Below are positions 9,403 through 19,855 of a stretch of DNA of 64,000 nucleotides, piece after piece. The position numbers were made by a program, and so were the translations under genes. The stretch is from assembly GCA_039817385.1 (NCBI GenBank), contig JBCBVY010000001.1, forward strand, positions 434,001 through 498,000. Reading direction: 5' to 3'. Numbering within the stretch: position 1 is the stretch's first letter; every line of letters starts with the position of its first letter. Below the pieces are notes generated by a model. It was not told where the DNA came from. It ran no database searches and saw nothing but the letters and a program-made list of their open reading frames with translations. This stretch comes from JBCBCP01 sp039817385. GTDB taxonomy: Bacteria; Pseudomonadota; Alphaproteobacteria; Rhodobacterales; Rhodobacteraceae.

Positions 9403-10221
9403 TCAGACGCCGCGCGCCAGCGGCTGGCCTGCCACGGTGATCCGGTGCATCAGGCGCCCGTGCCCCGCGTAATCGGCGGTCGCGTAATGCTGCACCAGCC
9501 GGTTGTCCCAGACCGCCACCATGCCCGGGCGCCACGCCACCCGGCAGCAAAACACCGGCTGGGTGCAATGGGCATAGAGCCAGCGCAGCAACGGCGCGCT
9601 TTCCTCGGCGGTCCAGCCGTCGAAGCGGGTTGTGAAATCGCCGTTCACGTACAGCGCAGCAACACCTGACTGCGGGTGCCGGATGATGACCGGGTGCGTG
9701 ACCGCGCCGCGAAAGGCGTCCGTGTTCTCATGCAGGCCCAGCTTGCTGCCTGCGAAAGAGGCGTCCGAATGCTCCGCCCGCAGCCCCGCCAACATGCCGC
9801 GCAACCCGGGTGACAGCGCGTTCAGCGCCGCGACCTGACTGGCAAACTGCGTGTCCCCGCCATAGGGCGGCAGCGCCCGCGCGTTCAGGACCGACGCCAT
9901 CGCCGGCGCGGGATCATAGGAATGATCGGAATGCCACGTGCCGCCAATGACCGCTTTAGCGTCCGGCGCCGTGCGCACCTCGGCAATCTCCGGATAACCC
10001 TCGACGGGCGTAAAGAACCGGTTCACGTCGATCTCGCCCAGATGGCGGGCGAAGGTGAGGTGCGCCGCGGGGCTCAGGTGCTGATCGGGGAAGGTCACCA
10101 CCCCATGTTGGAACAGCGCCGCGCGGGCGGCATCCAAGACATCCGCGCCTGCCCCTTCCAGCCGCGCCCCGGTCAGTTCTGCCCCGCAGAGTCCGGAGAG
10201 TTTGCGCACGGTCCACACCAT
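9403..10221 (-). CDS. TauD/TfdA-family 2-oxoglutarate-dependent dioxygenase
   Basis: 272-residue Fe(II)/2-oxoglutarate dioxygenase with the facial triad H-S-D (about 97-99) and distal His (about 259) followed by Arg for 2-oxoglutarate. The ATG at 10221 gives the typical short N terminus. It lies beside the sulfite assimilation operon but convergent to it, and no sulfonate transporter is visible, so taurine is only one possible substrate among sulfonates and aryloxy or carnitine-like compounds. Confidence 0.85.
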   Translation of the reverse strand: MVWTVRKLSGLCGAELTGARLEGAGADVLDAARAALFQHGVVTFPDQHLSPAAHLTFARHLGEIDVNRFFTPVEGYPEIAEVRTAPDAKAVIGGTWHSDHSYDPAPAMASVLNARALPPYGGDTQFASQVAALNALSPGLRGMLAGLRAEHSDASFAGSKLGLHENTDAFRGAVTHPVIIRHPQSGVAALYVNGDFTTRFDGWTAEESAPLLRWLYAHCTQPVFCCRVAWRPGMVAVWDNRLVQHYATADYAGHGRLMHRITVAGQPLARGV

Positions 10222-10258
10222 CCCCCTACCCTGCGGCAGCGCATCGCGGCGGCGCAAC

Positions 10259-10294
10259 AAAAAAGGCCGCGCCCCGGGTGGCAGGGCGCGGCCT
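10259..10294 (-). terminator. intrinsic terminator of the repeat-rich membrane protein gene
   Basis: An 11-bp perfect stem AGGCCGCGCCC/GGGCGCGGCCT (10264-10274 with 10284-10294) is followed on the minus strand by six T residues, 20 bp after the stop codon. Confidence 0.8.
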
Positions 10295-10314
10295 CGTGTC
10301 CTAACGGGATTGGC

Positions 10315-11529
10315 TCAGAGGCCCATCGCAGCGCGCACCCGCTCCAGGATGCCTGACAGCAGTTCGGGATTGTCCCGCGCCTGCTCCAGCCCGGCCTTCA
10401 GCGTGGTCTTTTGCAGCGCGCCGATGTCCGAGCCGTCGATCATCTCGATCACCTTGTCGTAGTCAAACCCATCCACGCTCAGCAGCTCGGTCACGTTAAA
10501 GCCCTCTGTGGCCGCTTCGGTCGCTGCCTCGGTGGCGTCCGCCGCGGCCTCGGTGCCTTCGGTCGCTGTTTCTGCTGCGGTTTCGACGCCTTCCGAAGCG
10601 GTTTCGATGGTCGCGTCCGTCGCGGTTTCGCTTGCCGCTTCGGTGGCCTCTGCTGCTGTCTCCGTCGCAGCCTCAGTCGCCGTTTCGGTCGCTGTCTCCG
10701 TGGCCTCTGCCGCCGTCTCCGCCGCTTCGGTCGCGGTTTCCGTCGCCGCTTCGGTGGCCTCCGCTGCCGTCTCCTCCGCTTCTGTCGCAGTTTCGGTGGC
10801 CGTATCGGCTGCCTCGGTCGCAGTCTCTGTTGCCGCTTCGGTCACCGTCTCAGCAGCTTCCGCCGCAGTCTCAGCGGCTTCTGCTACCGTTTCCGTCGCA
10901 GCCTCGGTGGCTTCGGTTGCTGCCTCGGTGGCCTCGCCCGCCGTCTCTGTCGCCGCCTCGGTCGCGGCCTCCGCCGCTTCCGTCGCTGTCTCAACCGCTT
11001 CGGCCGCGGTTTCTGTCGCCGCTTCGGTTGCAGCCTCCGTCGCTGCTTCGGTGGCCTCCGCCGCGGTCTCTGCCGCTTCGGTTGCCGTCTGCGTGACTGC
11101 TTCGGTCGCTGTCTCGACTGCCTCTACCGCGGCCTCCGTCGCCGCTTCGGTCGCCGCCGTTGCCGCTTCCGTCGCGGTCTCCACCGTGTCCGACGCCGCT
11201 TCGATCACCGCATCCGCTGCGGCGCCAGCCGTCTCGCCAACGGTTTCAACCGCATCGCTAGCCGCTTCGGCTGCGGTCTCCACCGCACCTTCTGCCGCCT
11301 CAACCGCCGCTTCGGCCGCATCCGCCGCGCCTTCAACCGCGCTTTCCACAGCGCCTTCCGTCGCTTCAACCGCGGTGCCAACGGCGTCAGAGGCCGCCTC
11401 CAGCGCCTCGGGCGCGCCAACCGCTTCAGCCGCATCCGTGAGCGCTTCCTGCGGGGTCTGGCCGGAATAGAGCAGATACGCCCCCCCGGCGATCACAACA
11501 GCCAGCACGATCCACAGCAGATTTCTCAT
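10315..11529 (-). CDS. membrane-anchored Ala/Glu/Thr-rich repeat protein
   Basis: 404 residues. One N-terminal membrane helix (about 3-22, MRNLLWIVLAVVIAGGAYLL) is followed by roughly 300 residues of short degenerate repeats built from EAATEAA, TEAAETA and similar units, almost only Ala, Glu, Thr and Val. A compact conserved-looking tail (about 345-404, FNVTELLSVDGFDYDKVIEMI onward) ends the protein. The repeats predict a very long alpha-helical or coiled rod outside the membrane. The start at 11529 immediately precedes the membrane helix. Divergent from infC. Function unknown; a periplasmic spacer or envelope tether is a guess. The repeat tract is prone to length variation. Confidence 0.75.
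   Translation of the reverse strand: MRNLLWIVLAVVIAGGAYLLYSGQTPQEALTDAAEAVGAPEALEAASDAVGTAVEATEGAVESAVEGAADAAEAAVEAAEGAVETAAEAASDAVETVGETAGAAADAVIEAASDTVETATEAATAATEAATEAAVEAVETATEAVTQTATEAAETAAEATEAATEAATEAATETAAEAVETATEAAEAATEAATETAGEATEAATEATEAATETVAEAAETAAEAAETVTEAATETATEAADTATETATEAEETAAEATEAATETATEAAETAAEATETATETATEAATETAAEATEAASETATDATIETASEGVETAAETATEGTEAAADATEAATEAATEGFNVTELLSVDGFDYDKVIEMIDGSDIGALQKTTLKAGLEQARDNPELLSGILERVRAAMGL
10495..11420. repeat. coding microsatellite-like tract (Ala/Glu/Thr codons)
   Basis: Imperfect short tandem units coding EAATEAA-like peptides fill this stretch of the preceding gene. Long open frames on the other strand here are by-products of the skewed codon pattern. 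Confidence 0.7.
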
Positions 11530-11691
11530 CGGTCCCAAACCTCTCATGTCATATGGCAGCCGCCGCAGCGGCCCGCCGAACCCAGGACGCATCTGAGACT
11601 TTGGTCCGCTGACGGCAAGGGGAAATTCAAACGCGCAGCGCCAAAGGCGCAGATTCGCTTGCAAACGCCGCCGCGCCAGCGCCTTCCGGGC

Positions 11692-11720
11692 TTGAACGCA
11701 CCCCTGCGGGACGTTACCTT
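11692..11720 (+). promoter_or_regulatory. probable infC promoter
   Basis: TTGAAC (11692-11697) and TACCTT (11715-11720) are 17 bases apart, giving an approximately 30-base leader to infC. The match is moderate, the spacing ideal. Confidence 0.45.
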
Positions 11721-11756
11721 GCGGCCTCCAAAACAAACCATCCAAGGACCGAATCC

Positions 11757-12308
11757 ATAGCCCGCAGACCCCACAACGCGCCGCCCCAACGTGACACCGG
11801 CCCGCGCGTCAACGACAAGATCCGTGCCCCCGAAATCCGCCTGATTGGCGCCAATGGCGAAAATGTCGGCGTCGTGTCCCCCGCCCGCGCGATGGACCTT
11901 GCCGAGCAAGCCGGGCTTGATCTGGTCGAGATTTCCCCCAATGCCACGCCCCCGGTCTGCAAGATCATGGATTTCGGCAAGTTCAAGTACGAGACGCAAA
12001 AGCGCGAGGCCGAGGCCCGCAAAAAGCAAAAGATCATCGAAGTCAAAGAGGTGAAGTTCCGTCCAAACACGGACACCAATGACTACGAGGTGAAGATGCG
12101 CAACGTCTTCAAATTCCTTGAAAACGGGGACAAGGTGAAGGTCACCTTGCGGTTCCGCGGGCGCGAGATGGCGCACCAGAACCTCGGCCGGGAGCTGCTG
12201 GAACGGGTGGCCGAGGACACCAAAGAGATCGGCAAAGTGGAAAACTTCCCGAAGATGGAAGGCCGCCAGATGGTGATGATGATTGGGCCGCTCCCGCAGA
12301 AAGGGTGA
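11757..12308 (+). CDS. infC: translation initiation factor IF-3, apparent AUA start codon
   Basis: 183 residues with the full IF-3 fold: N domain (RVNDKIRAPEIRLIGANGE), lysine-rich linker and C domain ending in MVMMIGPLPQKG. No ATG, GTG or TTG fits the conserved N terminus; the first such codon lies 39 codons in, after essential N-domain residues. An ATA at 11757 begins I/M-ARRPHNAPPQ, the expected family start, with AAGGA at 11744-11748 eight bases upstream. IF-3 genes are known to use rare non-canonical starts (AUU in E. coli) that make the gene self-regulated. The AUA is therefore my chosen start. Confidence 0.88.
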   Translation: MARRPHNAPPQRDTGPRVNDKIRAPEIRLIGANGENVGVVSPARAMDLAEQAGLDLVEISPNATPPVCKIMDFGKFKYETQKREAEARKKQKIIEVKEVKFRPNTDTNDYEVKMRNVFKFLENGDKVKVTLRFRGREMAHQNLGRELLERVAEDTKEIGKVENFPKMEGRQMVMMIGPLPQKG

Positions 12309-12420
12309 TCCCCTCTCGCAGCGTTCCTGCGGAAAGCAACTAAAGGGGCGACGCGCGCAAGTGCTCGCTGCGATGATCGAACCCAGCCGCGAAGAGGGTT
12401 ATGGTCTTAGTCTGATACGA

Positions 12421-12446
12421 AAAGGGCGCCCCAACAGGCGCCCTTT
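12421..12446 (+). terminator. terminator between infC and coxM
   Basis: Perfect 10-bp stem AAAGGGCGCC/GGCGCCCTTT with a 6-base loop, followed by GTTATT on the plus strand and an A/T-rich flank on the other, so it could serve both convergent genes. Confidence 0.75.
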
Positions 12447-12467
12447 GTTATTCTGTGACGCGGCGCG

Positions 12468-13259
12468 TCAGGCTGCCGCCGTCACAGCCCGCTTGGTCAT
12501 AACACTGCACAGATGCGCCCGGTAAGCGCCGGTGCCGTGCAGGTCGGAAATCATGTTCGATCCATCGAGGCTCAGCCCGTCCAGCGCCCCAGCCGAGAAA
12601 TCCGCCGACAGCGCGACCTCGGCCTCCGACCAGCGGAAGACGCCGTCATTGGATGCCCCGGTGATCGCGACGCGCACGCCGCCTGCGAACTTCGCGACAA
12701 ACACACCGACCAGTGCAAAACGCGACGCCGGCTGCACGAACTTCTGATAGTTTGAGGCCGCCGGCACGGGGAAGCGCACTTCGGTGATGATCTCGCCTTC
12801 CTCCAACGCGGTGGCGAACATGCCCTGAAAATAGTCACCCGCCGCAATCTCGCGGCTGTTCGTCACGATCGTCGCGCCCGTGCCCAGCGCCACCGAAGGG
12901 TAGCAGGCGGACGGGTCATTGTTGGCGAGGCTGCCGCCAATCGTGCCCCGGTTGCGCACCGCCGGATCACCGATATGGCTGGCAAGATCCGCCAGACCCG
13001 GGAACGTCGTCGCCGCCTCCGCTGCGACCACCGCATGGGTCGTGGCGCCGCCAACAGACAGGCGCCCGTCATCCATCGTGCACACGCCTTGCATTTCGGC
13101 GATGCCGGACAGGGACACCAGCGTCGACGGCATCGCGAGCCGCGCCTTCAGCGTCGGGATCAGCGTCTGCCCCCCGCCCAGCGCCTGCGCCTCGTCCCCG
13201 CCAAGCGCCGCCACCGCATCCGCAACGGTCGAAGGCTTCTCGAACTCGAAGTTATACAT
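12468..13259 (-). CDS. coxM: CoxM-like FAD subunit of a molybdenum hydroxylase
   Basis: 263-residue FAD-binding subunit of the xanthine dehydrogenase/CO dehydrogenase family. It has AQALGGGQTLIPTLKARL (FAD pyrophosphate site, about 25-42) and the second signature HIGDPAVRNRGTIGGSLANNDP (about 100-121). It should pass electrons from the iron-sulfur subunit to quinone or another acceptor. The start at 13259 gives the normal N terminus (MYNFEF). Last gene of the leftward cox cluster, separated from coxL by about 115 bp containing two hairpins. Confidence 0.92.
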   Translation of the reverse strand: MYNFEFEKPSTVADAVAALGGDEAQALGGGQTLIPTLKARLAMPSTLVSLSGIAEMQGVCTMDDGRLSVGGATTHAVVAAEAATTFPGLADLASHIGDPAVRNRGTIGGSLANNDPSACYPSVALGTGATIVTNSREIAAGDYFQGMFATALEEGEIITEVRFPVPAASNYQKFVQPASRFALVGVFVAKFAGGVRVAITGASNDGVFRWSEAEVALSADFSAGALDGLSLDGSNMISDLHGTGAYRAHLCSVMTKRAVTAAA

Positions 13260-13322
13260 CGTCTTTCCTTTCCAACCCGCTGAACACACACGTATTCTTT
13301 GGGTTCCAAATATCCCGGGGGT

Positions 13323-13365
13323 CTGGGGGCAGAGCCCCCAGCCGGTCGGGCCGCGCACGCGGCCC
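13323..13365. repeat. two GC hairpins in the coxL-coxM gap
   Basis: CTGGGGGC-AGA-GCCCCCAG (13323-13341) and GGGCCGC-GCAC-GCGGCCC (13348-13365). The first resembles the hairpin CCGGGGGC-TG-GCCCCCGG at 30838-30855, and both are preceded by a CCGGGGGTC or CCCGGGGGTC stretch, so this looks like a dispersed palindromic family. May stabilise or attenuate the transcript. Confidence 0.5.
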
Positions 13366-13373
13366 GAAACCAC

Positions 13374-15734
<2,361 letters not shown>

Positions 15735-15800
15735 TTTGTCTTCCTCCCTGAATTGCCGCTGCCCCGGGATAGGGGCCTGCGCACTGTCTTGGTCGTCCGC

Positions 15801-15857
15801 GCGGGCCAGAGCGGCCCGCCGGCGCGTCCCGGCCTTCCTCCGAGGCCGGGGCGCGCC
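15801..15857. repeat. two hairpins between the secreted protein gene and coxL
   Basis: GCGGGCC-N4-GGCCCGC is followed by a 14-bp near-perfect stem (15821-15834 with 15844-15857, one G-T mismatch). They lie in the 130-bp leader of coxL and could attenuate or protect the transcript. Confidence 0.55.
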
Positions 15858-15864
15858 AAAGGTC

Positions 15865-16557
15865 TTAAAACACCGCCTTGACGAATTCGCGCACCACGGT
15901 GCGGTCGTCCTGGGTGGTGTTGTCTTCGCCGAAGATGTGGATAAACGCGTTGATTTGCCCCGACACGACCGGGCAGGTAATCACGACGTGGTTCTCACCC
16001 GGCGACAGGTTGTAGGCGTAGACGGCCCAGTTGCCACGGCTCACTTCGGTGCGCCGGTTCGAAGGCCATGTCTCGAGCGCGTTCACCGCGCGGTCCATGC
16101 ACGTGTCCCGGTCCGCGACGGTGCCAAGGTCGGAGATTGACCAGCCATCCGCACCGTCTGAAGATCGCGTGTCGCCAGCAAAGGGTTCCATTTCCTTGGA
16201 CCAAAATTCCTTCATTGCGTCGCGTGTGAAGGCGCGCTGTTCCGACTCTTGTTCGCCGTAAACGACAAGCACGGCACGCACGCTTTCAGCAGAGGACAAC
16301 GTCGATGGCGTGCAGATGATCACCGTATCCTGATCGCCCGGCGTCATGTCCCAGCCATAAACGGTCCAGTTGGCGACGTTGATCTGACCGGCCCCGAACG
16401 TTGAGTCATAAGCCCTGACGGCATTTTCACCGGCCTGTAGACACACCTCTTTAGATATGGCGTTGCCCAGGTCACTGACCGAATATCCTTCGGCCACCGC
16501 CGCGCCGGGTAGGAAAAATGCGCCGACAAGAGCCGCTGCTTGAAACAGTTTGGACAT
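15865..16557 (-). CDS. secreted two-repeat protein embedded in the cox cluster
   Basis: 230 residues with a clear signal peptide (about 1-23, cut after AVA). The mature part is a tandem duplication: about 25-118 and 139-228 both read S-x-SDLG ... NW-x-VY-x-(W/Y) ... SPG/TPG ... VI-x-C ... FGE/YGE. Each repeat carries two cysteines at matching places (39/82 and 153/195), suggesting one disulfide per repeat in the periplasm. I do not recognise the family. It sits between coxS and coxL, 40 bp after coxS, so it is probably cotranscribed with a cytoplasmic oxidoreductase, which is unusual. The ATG at 16557 follows GAAAGG. Confidence 0.75.
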   Translation of the reverse strand: MSKLFQAAALVGAFFLPGAAVAEGYSVSDLGNAISKEVCLQAGENAVRAYDSTFGAGQINVANWTVYGWDMTPGDQDTVIICTPSTLSSAESVRAVLVVYGEQESEQRAFTRDAMKEFWSKEMEPFAGDTRSSDGADGWSISDLGTVADRDTCMDRAVNALETWPSNRRTEVSRGNWAVYAYNLSPGENHVVITCPVVSGQINAFIHIFGEDNTTQDDRTVVREFVKAVF

Positions 16558-16599
16558 CAAAAATCGCCTTTCGCTTCAACCTCTCGCGGACCGCAGGCC

Positions 16600-17085
16600 T
16601 TATTCCGCGGCGATGGCCGCCACATCTTGCCCCGAGGCTGCCATGATCGCTTTCACGATGTTGTGGTAGCCGGTGCAGCGGCAGATATTGCCTTCGAGAT
16701 AGGTGCGCACCTCGGCCTCGGACGGCTTGGGGTTTTCCTTCAGCAGCGCCGCGGCGGTCATCACCATGCCGGGGGTGCAAAAGCCGCATTGCAGGCCGTG
16801 ATGGTCCTGAAACGCCTGCTGGATCACGTTCAGCGATCCGTCCGCATTGGCCTGCCCTTCGATGGTGGAGACCTCGGCGCCGTCCGCTTCCATCGCGAGC
16901 ATCGTGCAGGATTTCACCAACGTGCCGTTCACGTGCACCGTGCAGGCCCCGCATTGCGATGTGTCGCAGCCCACATGGGTGCCCGTCATCTCAAGCGTGT
17001 CGCGCAGGAAGGACGACAGCAGCGTGCGCCCCTCAACCTCGCCCGACGCAGCCGTCCCGTTCACAGTCATTGAGACCTGTGCCAT
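16600..17085 (-). CDS. coxS: CoxS-like [2Fe-2S] subunit
   Basis: 161-residue iron-sulfur subunit. The N-terminal plant-type [2Fe-2S] domain holds C-x4-C-G-A-C and a later C (about 40-61). The C-terminal four-helix domain has CGFCTPGM (about 100-107) and CRCTGY for the second cluster. It links the Mo site in CoxL to FAD in CoxM. First gene of the structural part of the cluster. Confidence 0.94.
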   Translation of the reverse strand: MAQVSMTVNGTAASGEVEGRTLLSSFLRDTLEMTGTHVGCDTSQCGACTVHVNGTLVKSCTMLAMEADGAEVSTIEGQANADGSLNVIQQAFQDHHGLQCGFCTPGMVMTAAALLKENPKPSEAEVRTYLEGNICRCTGYHNIVKAIMAASGQDVAAIAAE

Positions 17086-17182
17086 CTTGTTCCTCCCGTT
17101 GGCTTTATTGCTGACTTGAGGTGAGTTAAGCAGACGGATTGCCGTTTGGGAACCTTGAATTACGCGAAAACGCTCTGGCCGC

Positions 17183-17250
17183 TCAGTCGGTCCCTACGGG
17201 CCCTCTTCGCGCGGTGCATCAAGCCCGCAAGGAGGGCCCAAGGGGACTGA
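17183..17250. repeat. long imperfect inverted repeat upstream of coxS
   Basis: GGGCCCTC (17198-17205) pairs with GAGGGCCC (17232-17239). Flanking arms TCAGTC (17183) and ACTGA (ending 17250) extend the stem. It separates the maturation genes from coxS and may be a terminator or a REP-like element. Confidence 0.5.
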
Positions 17251-17279
17251 TCGCGCGCAGGCTGCGCAAAAGACGTGCG

Positions 17280-18263
17280 CTACCTATCGCCGCGGCGCGG
17301 CTGTGGGCGGGTCGGGATTTCCTTTAGCAGGCCGCCAACGCCCATGCCTGCAATGTCGCTATCGCTCACCTCAAGACCGCACATGACTCGGGCCAGCACC
17401 CAGTCCGCGCCGTTCAAAGCCGGACTGCGGGCGCATCCCGGCAGGCCAATGACGGGCCGCCCGCTCAGATCGCCGATGAACAGCAGGTTGCCGGGATCAA
17501 CGGGCATTCCGAACCGCTCCACCGTGCCCCCCGCCGCGCGCAGGGCCGCGGGGGCGACATCGCCCGGGTCCGACGTGGCAGAGCCAGTGAGGATCAGCAC
17601 CACGTCGCTCTCCGCTGCAGCAATCGCCTCGGCCAGTGGGGCAACATCGTGGGGCACGGAGGTGACGTCTTCAAGCGTGCCGCCCAGCGCCGCCAGCCGG
17701 TCCGCGATAGCTGCTTGCCCTTTTGCGCCCGGGCCGCCGGGGATTTCTGTGACGATCAGGGTCGCGCTGGACAGGACCGGCGCCGCCATGCGCAGCGCGC
17801 CGCGTGCGGCGGTGCAGGCGGCCGCCAGCGCCGCGCCGGGCACGGCGTAGGAGATGATCTTGACTGTGGCCAGCATCCCCTGCCCCGCCATCTGCTGAAA
17901 GGGCGGCACGGTTGCGATGGTGATCATTGGGTGCACGGCGTTCGCGGCGTGGATCGCACCCGCGTTCAGCACAGCAACCCCCGGCCCCTCCGCGAGCACG
18001 TTTACGCGGCCCGTAAAGGCATCAGTCAGGCGCACCCCGCTGCCCACCAGCGCCTCGGCCAGTGTGCGGGCGGCGTCGTTTTCGGTCACATCGCCGGGTT
18101 CAGGCGCGGCGACGATCACCTCCGTCAGGCCTGCGGCGGTCAGCTGAGCGATGTCCGCCGCCTCCAGCACGCGGCCCTTGCGCAGCCGCCCGCCCGGTGT
18201 TGCAACGGAATGGGCCAGGATGGTTCCGCGCGCGGTGTTCAGAGGCAGCGGCCCAAACTTCAC
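17280..18263 (-). CDS. MoeA/MogA-like molybdopterin-binding protein
   Basis: 327 residues with a MoCF/MoeA-type molybdopterin-binding fold in the C-terminal half (LILTGSATSDPGDVAP near 222-237, and a GLPGCARSP loop). The N-terminal part is divergent. Start is GTG at 18261-18263, overlapping the upstream stop as GTGA. Position between xdhC and coxS indicates a role in cofactor preparation for the adjacent Mo enzyme. It is not a housekeeping MoeA by length, so the exact step is unknown. Confidence 0.8.
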   Translation of the reverse strand: MKFGPLPLNTARGTILAHSVATPGGRLRKGRVLEAADIAQLTAAGLTEVIVAAPEPGDVTENDAARTLAEALVGSGVRLTDAFTGRVNVLAEGPGVAVLNAGAIHAANAVHPMITIATVPPFQQMAGQGMLATVKIISYAVPGAALAAACTAARGALRMAAPVLSSATLIVTEIPGGPGAKGQAAIADRLAALGGTLEDVTSVPHDVAPLAEAIAAAESDVVLILTGSATSDPGDVAPAALRAAGGTVERFGMPVDPGNLLFIGDLSGRPVIGLPGCARSPALNGADWVLARVMCGLEVSDSDIAGMGVGGLLKEIPTRPQPRRGDR

Positions 18264-19222
18264 ACCCGCCCCCGCAGCACGCCCAGCATCTGCGCAAGGA
18301 TCGACACGGCAATCTCTTGTGGGCTGGCCGCGCCCAAATCGAGGCCGACCGGCGCGTGGATGCGCGCGATCTCTTCATCGCTGAACCCCGCCGCCTTGAG
18401 CCGCGCCACCCGCTTCGCGTGGGTCCGCGTGGACCCCAGCGCGCCGATATAGAACGCCCCGGACCGCAGCGCGATATGCAGCGCCGGATCGTCCAGCTTC
18501 GGATCATGGGTCAGCAGCACCAGCGCGGTGCGCGCGTCCAGCCCGTAGCCCTCTAGCGCCTCGTCCGGCCAGTCCTCCAGGATCGTCTCGCCCGGAAAGC
18601 GCGCGGCAGAGCCAAAGGCCCCGCGCGGGTCGATCAAACCTGGGTCAAAGCCTGCGATCCGCGCCATCGGCACCAGCGCCTGCGCGATATGCACCGCGCC
18701 AACGATGGCAAGCCGCAAGGGGGCCGCGTGGATGTGGACAAAACGCCCGTCTTCCTCAAAGCCGGAGCGGTCCGCGCGGAACCGATCCTCAAAACCGGCC
18801 CCCGTGACCTCGCGCGTGCCTGCCTCGATGTCGACCACATAAGCCAGCGCCTCACGCGCCGCCCGCGCGGCCACGATCTGCTCCAGCAAGGCCTCGGGCA
18901 GCACGCCAACCGGCTCCACCAGCACGCGGATCGTCCCGCCGCAGGCGAGGCCCACCGCAAAGGCGTCGTCGTCGCTGACGCCGTATTCCAGCATCCGCGC
19001 TGCGCCCTTGGCCAGCGCGTCCTGCGCCTCAAGCACCACCGCGCCCTCCACGCAGCCGCCCGACACGGAGCCCTGCATCTCCCCATCGCCGGCAATGACC
19101 AGCTGCGCACCCACGCGGCGCGGGGCGCTGCCCCACGTCTCGACCACGGTGGCAAGCGCGGCGCCGCGCCCTGCCTTGTGCCACTCCAGCGCCAGCTCGG
19201 GCGCGTTCTCAAACATGTCCAT
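18260..19222 (-). CDS. XdhC/CoxI-family molybdenum cofactor maturation protein
   Basis: 320 residues. The N-terminal XdhC/CoxI domain (about 5-75) contains VETWGSAPRRVGAQL and SVSGGCVEGAV. The C-terminal Rossmann-like XdhC domain (about 170-300) contains DPRGAF and YIGALGSTRTHAKR. Family members bind and sulfurate or insert molybdenum cofactor into xanthine-dehydrogenase-like enzymes. Start of the leftward cox cluster and coupled to the molybdopterin-binding gene by GTGA. Confidence 0.9.
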   Translation of the reverse strand: MDMFENAPELALEWHKAGRGAALATVVETWGSAPRRVGAQLVIAGDGEMQGSVSGGCVEGAVVLEAQDALAKGAARMLEYGVSDDDAFAVGLACGGTIRVLVEPVGVLPEALLEQIVAARAAREALAYVVDIEAGTREVTGAGFEDRFRADRSGFEEDGRFVHIHAAPLRLAIVGAVHIAQALVPMARIAGFDPGLIDPRGAFGSAARFPGETILEDWPDEALEGYGLDARTALVLLTHDPKLDDPALHIALRSGAFYIGALGSTRTHAKRVARLKAAGFSDEEIARIHAPVGLDLGAASPQEIAVSILAQMLGVLRGRV

Positions 19223-19317
19223 GCCTGATTGCTACCCATGCGGGGGCGGCGCCGCAACCTTGCACCGCCCCGCGCAGGGCTCTACATCTCGGCCAAACCA
19301 CCTGCGGAGCGCGCCCC

Positions 19318-19554
19318 ATGCCCATGCAAGCCCACGAGATCGAATCCCTCCTGCGCGAGAGCTTTCCCGATGCCCATATCGAGGTTGGCGGGGATGACGG
19401 CGTGCATATGTCCGCGCTGGTGATCGACGAGAGCTTTCGCGGCAAGAACCGGGTGCAGCAGCAGCGGGCCGTTTATGCCGCGTTGAAAGGCAAGATGGAC
19501 GGCCCGGCGGGCGAGCTGCACGCGCTGGCGCTGACCACGAAGGCGCCTGCGTGA
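19318..19554 (+). CDS. bolA: BolA-family protein
   Basis: 78-residue BolA-fold protein with the class hallmark FRGKNRVQQQRAVYAAL. Forms [2Fe-2S]-bridged heterocomplexes with monothiol glutaredoxins, and the CGFS glutaredoxin is two genes downstream. This supports a role in iron-sulfur or iron sensing. Its TGA overlaps the GTG of the next gene. Confidence 0.93.
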   Translation: MPMQAHEIESLLRESFPDAHIEVGGDDGVHMSALVIDESFRGKNRVQQQRAVYAALKGKMDGPAGELHALALTTKAPA

Positions 19555-19850
19555 TCTGGGCGACGCTCAAATGGCTGGTCACGCCCCGGCAGAGGCCGCT
19601 TGCCGCGGTGCAGCCCCCACGTGCACGGCGCGCGGTGCCGCTTGGGATGGAGGCGATCGATACCGCGGCCATCGACGCGGTCAACCGCCGCAATCAGGCG
19701 CTGGAGCGCACCCACAACCCCGCCGCCACCTGGCTGGGAGGCCGCCGAGTGGGGGCGTTAGAGAACGCAGATACATCCGCAATCATCGAATTTGACGATG
19801 ATGAAACCTATGCCGCCCGGTTCCACGCGGCGTTCAAATCCAAGGACTAA
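19551..19850 (+). CDS. uncharacterised protein between bolA and grxD
   Basis: 99 residues starting at GTG (GTGA overlap with bolA). Basic N-terminal half (TPRQRPLAAVQPPRARRAVPLG), then a helix and an acidic tail (EFDDDETYAARFHAAFKSKD). No cysteines and no recognised domain. The tight coupling to bolA and spacing of 5 bp to grxD suggest a partner in the same Fe-S or redox pathway. Function unknown. Confidence 0.75.
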   Translation: MIWATLKWLVTPRQRPLAAVQPPRARRAVPLGMEAIDTAAIDAVNRRNQALERTHNPAATWLGGRRVGALENADTSAIIEFDDDETYAARFHAAFKSKD

Positions 19851-19855
19851 ACGCA

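Noticed and set aside
10411..11760. plus-strand frame opposite the repeat protein
   Set aside because: It is the reverse reading of the Ala/Glu/Thr codons, Cys/Arg/Phe-rich and without start context.
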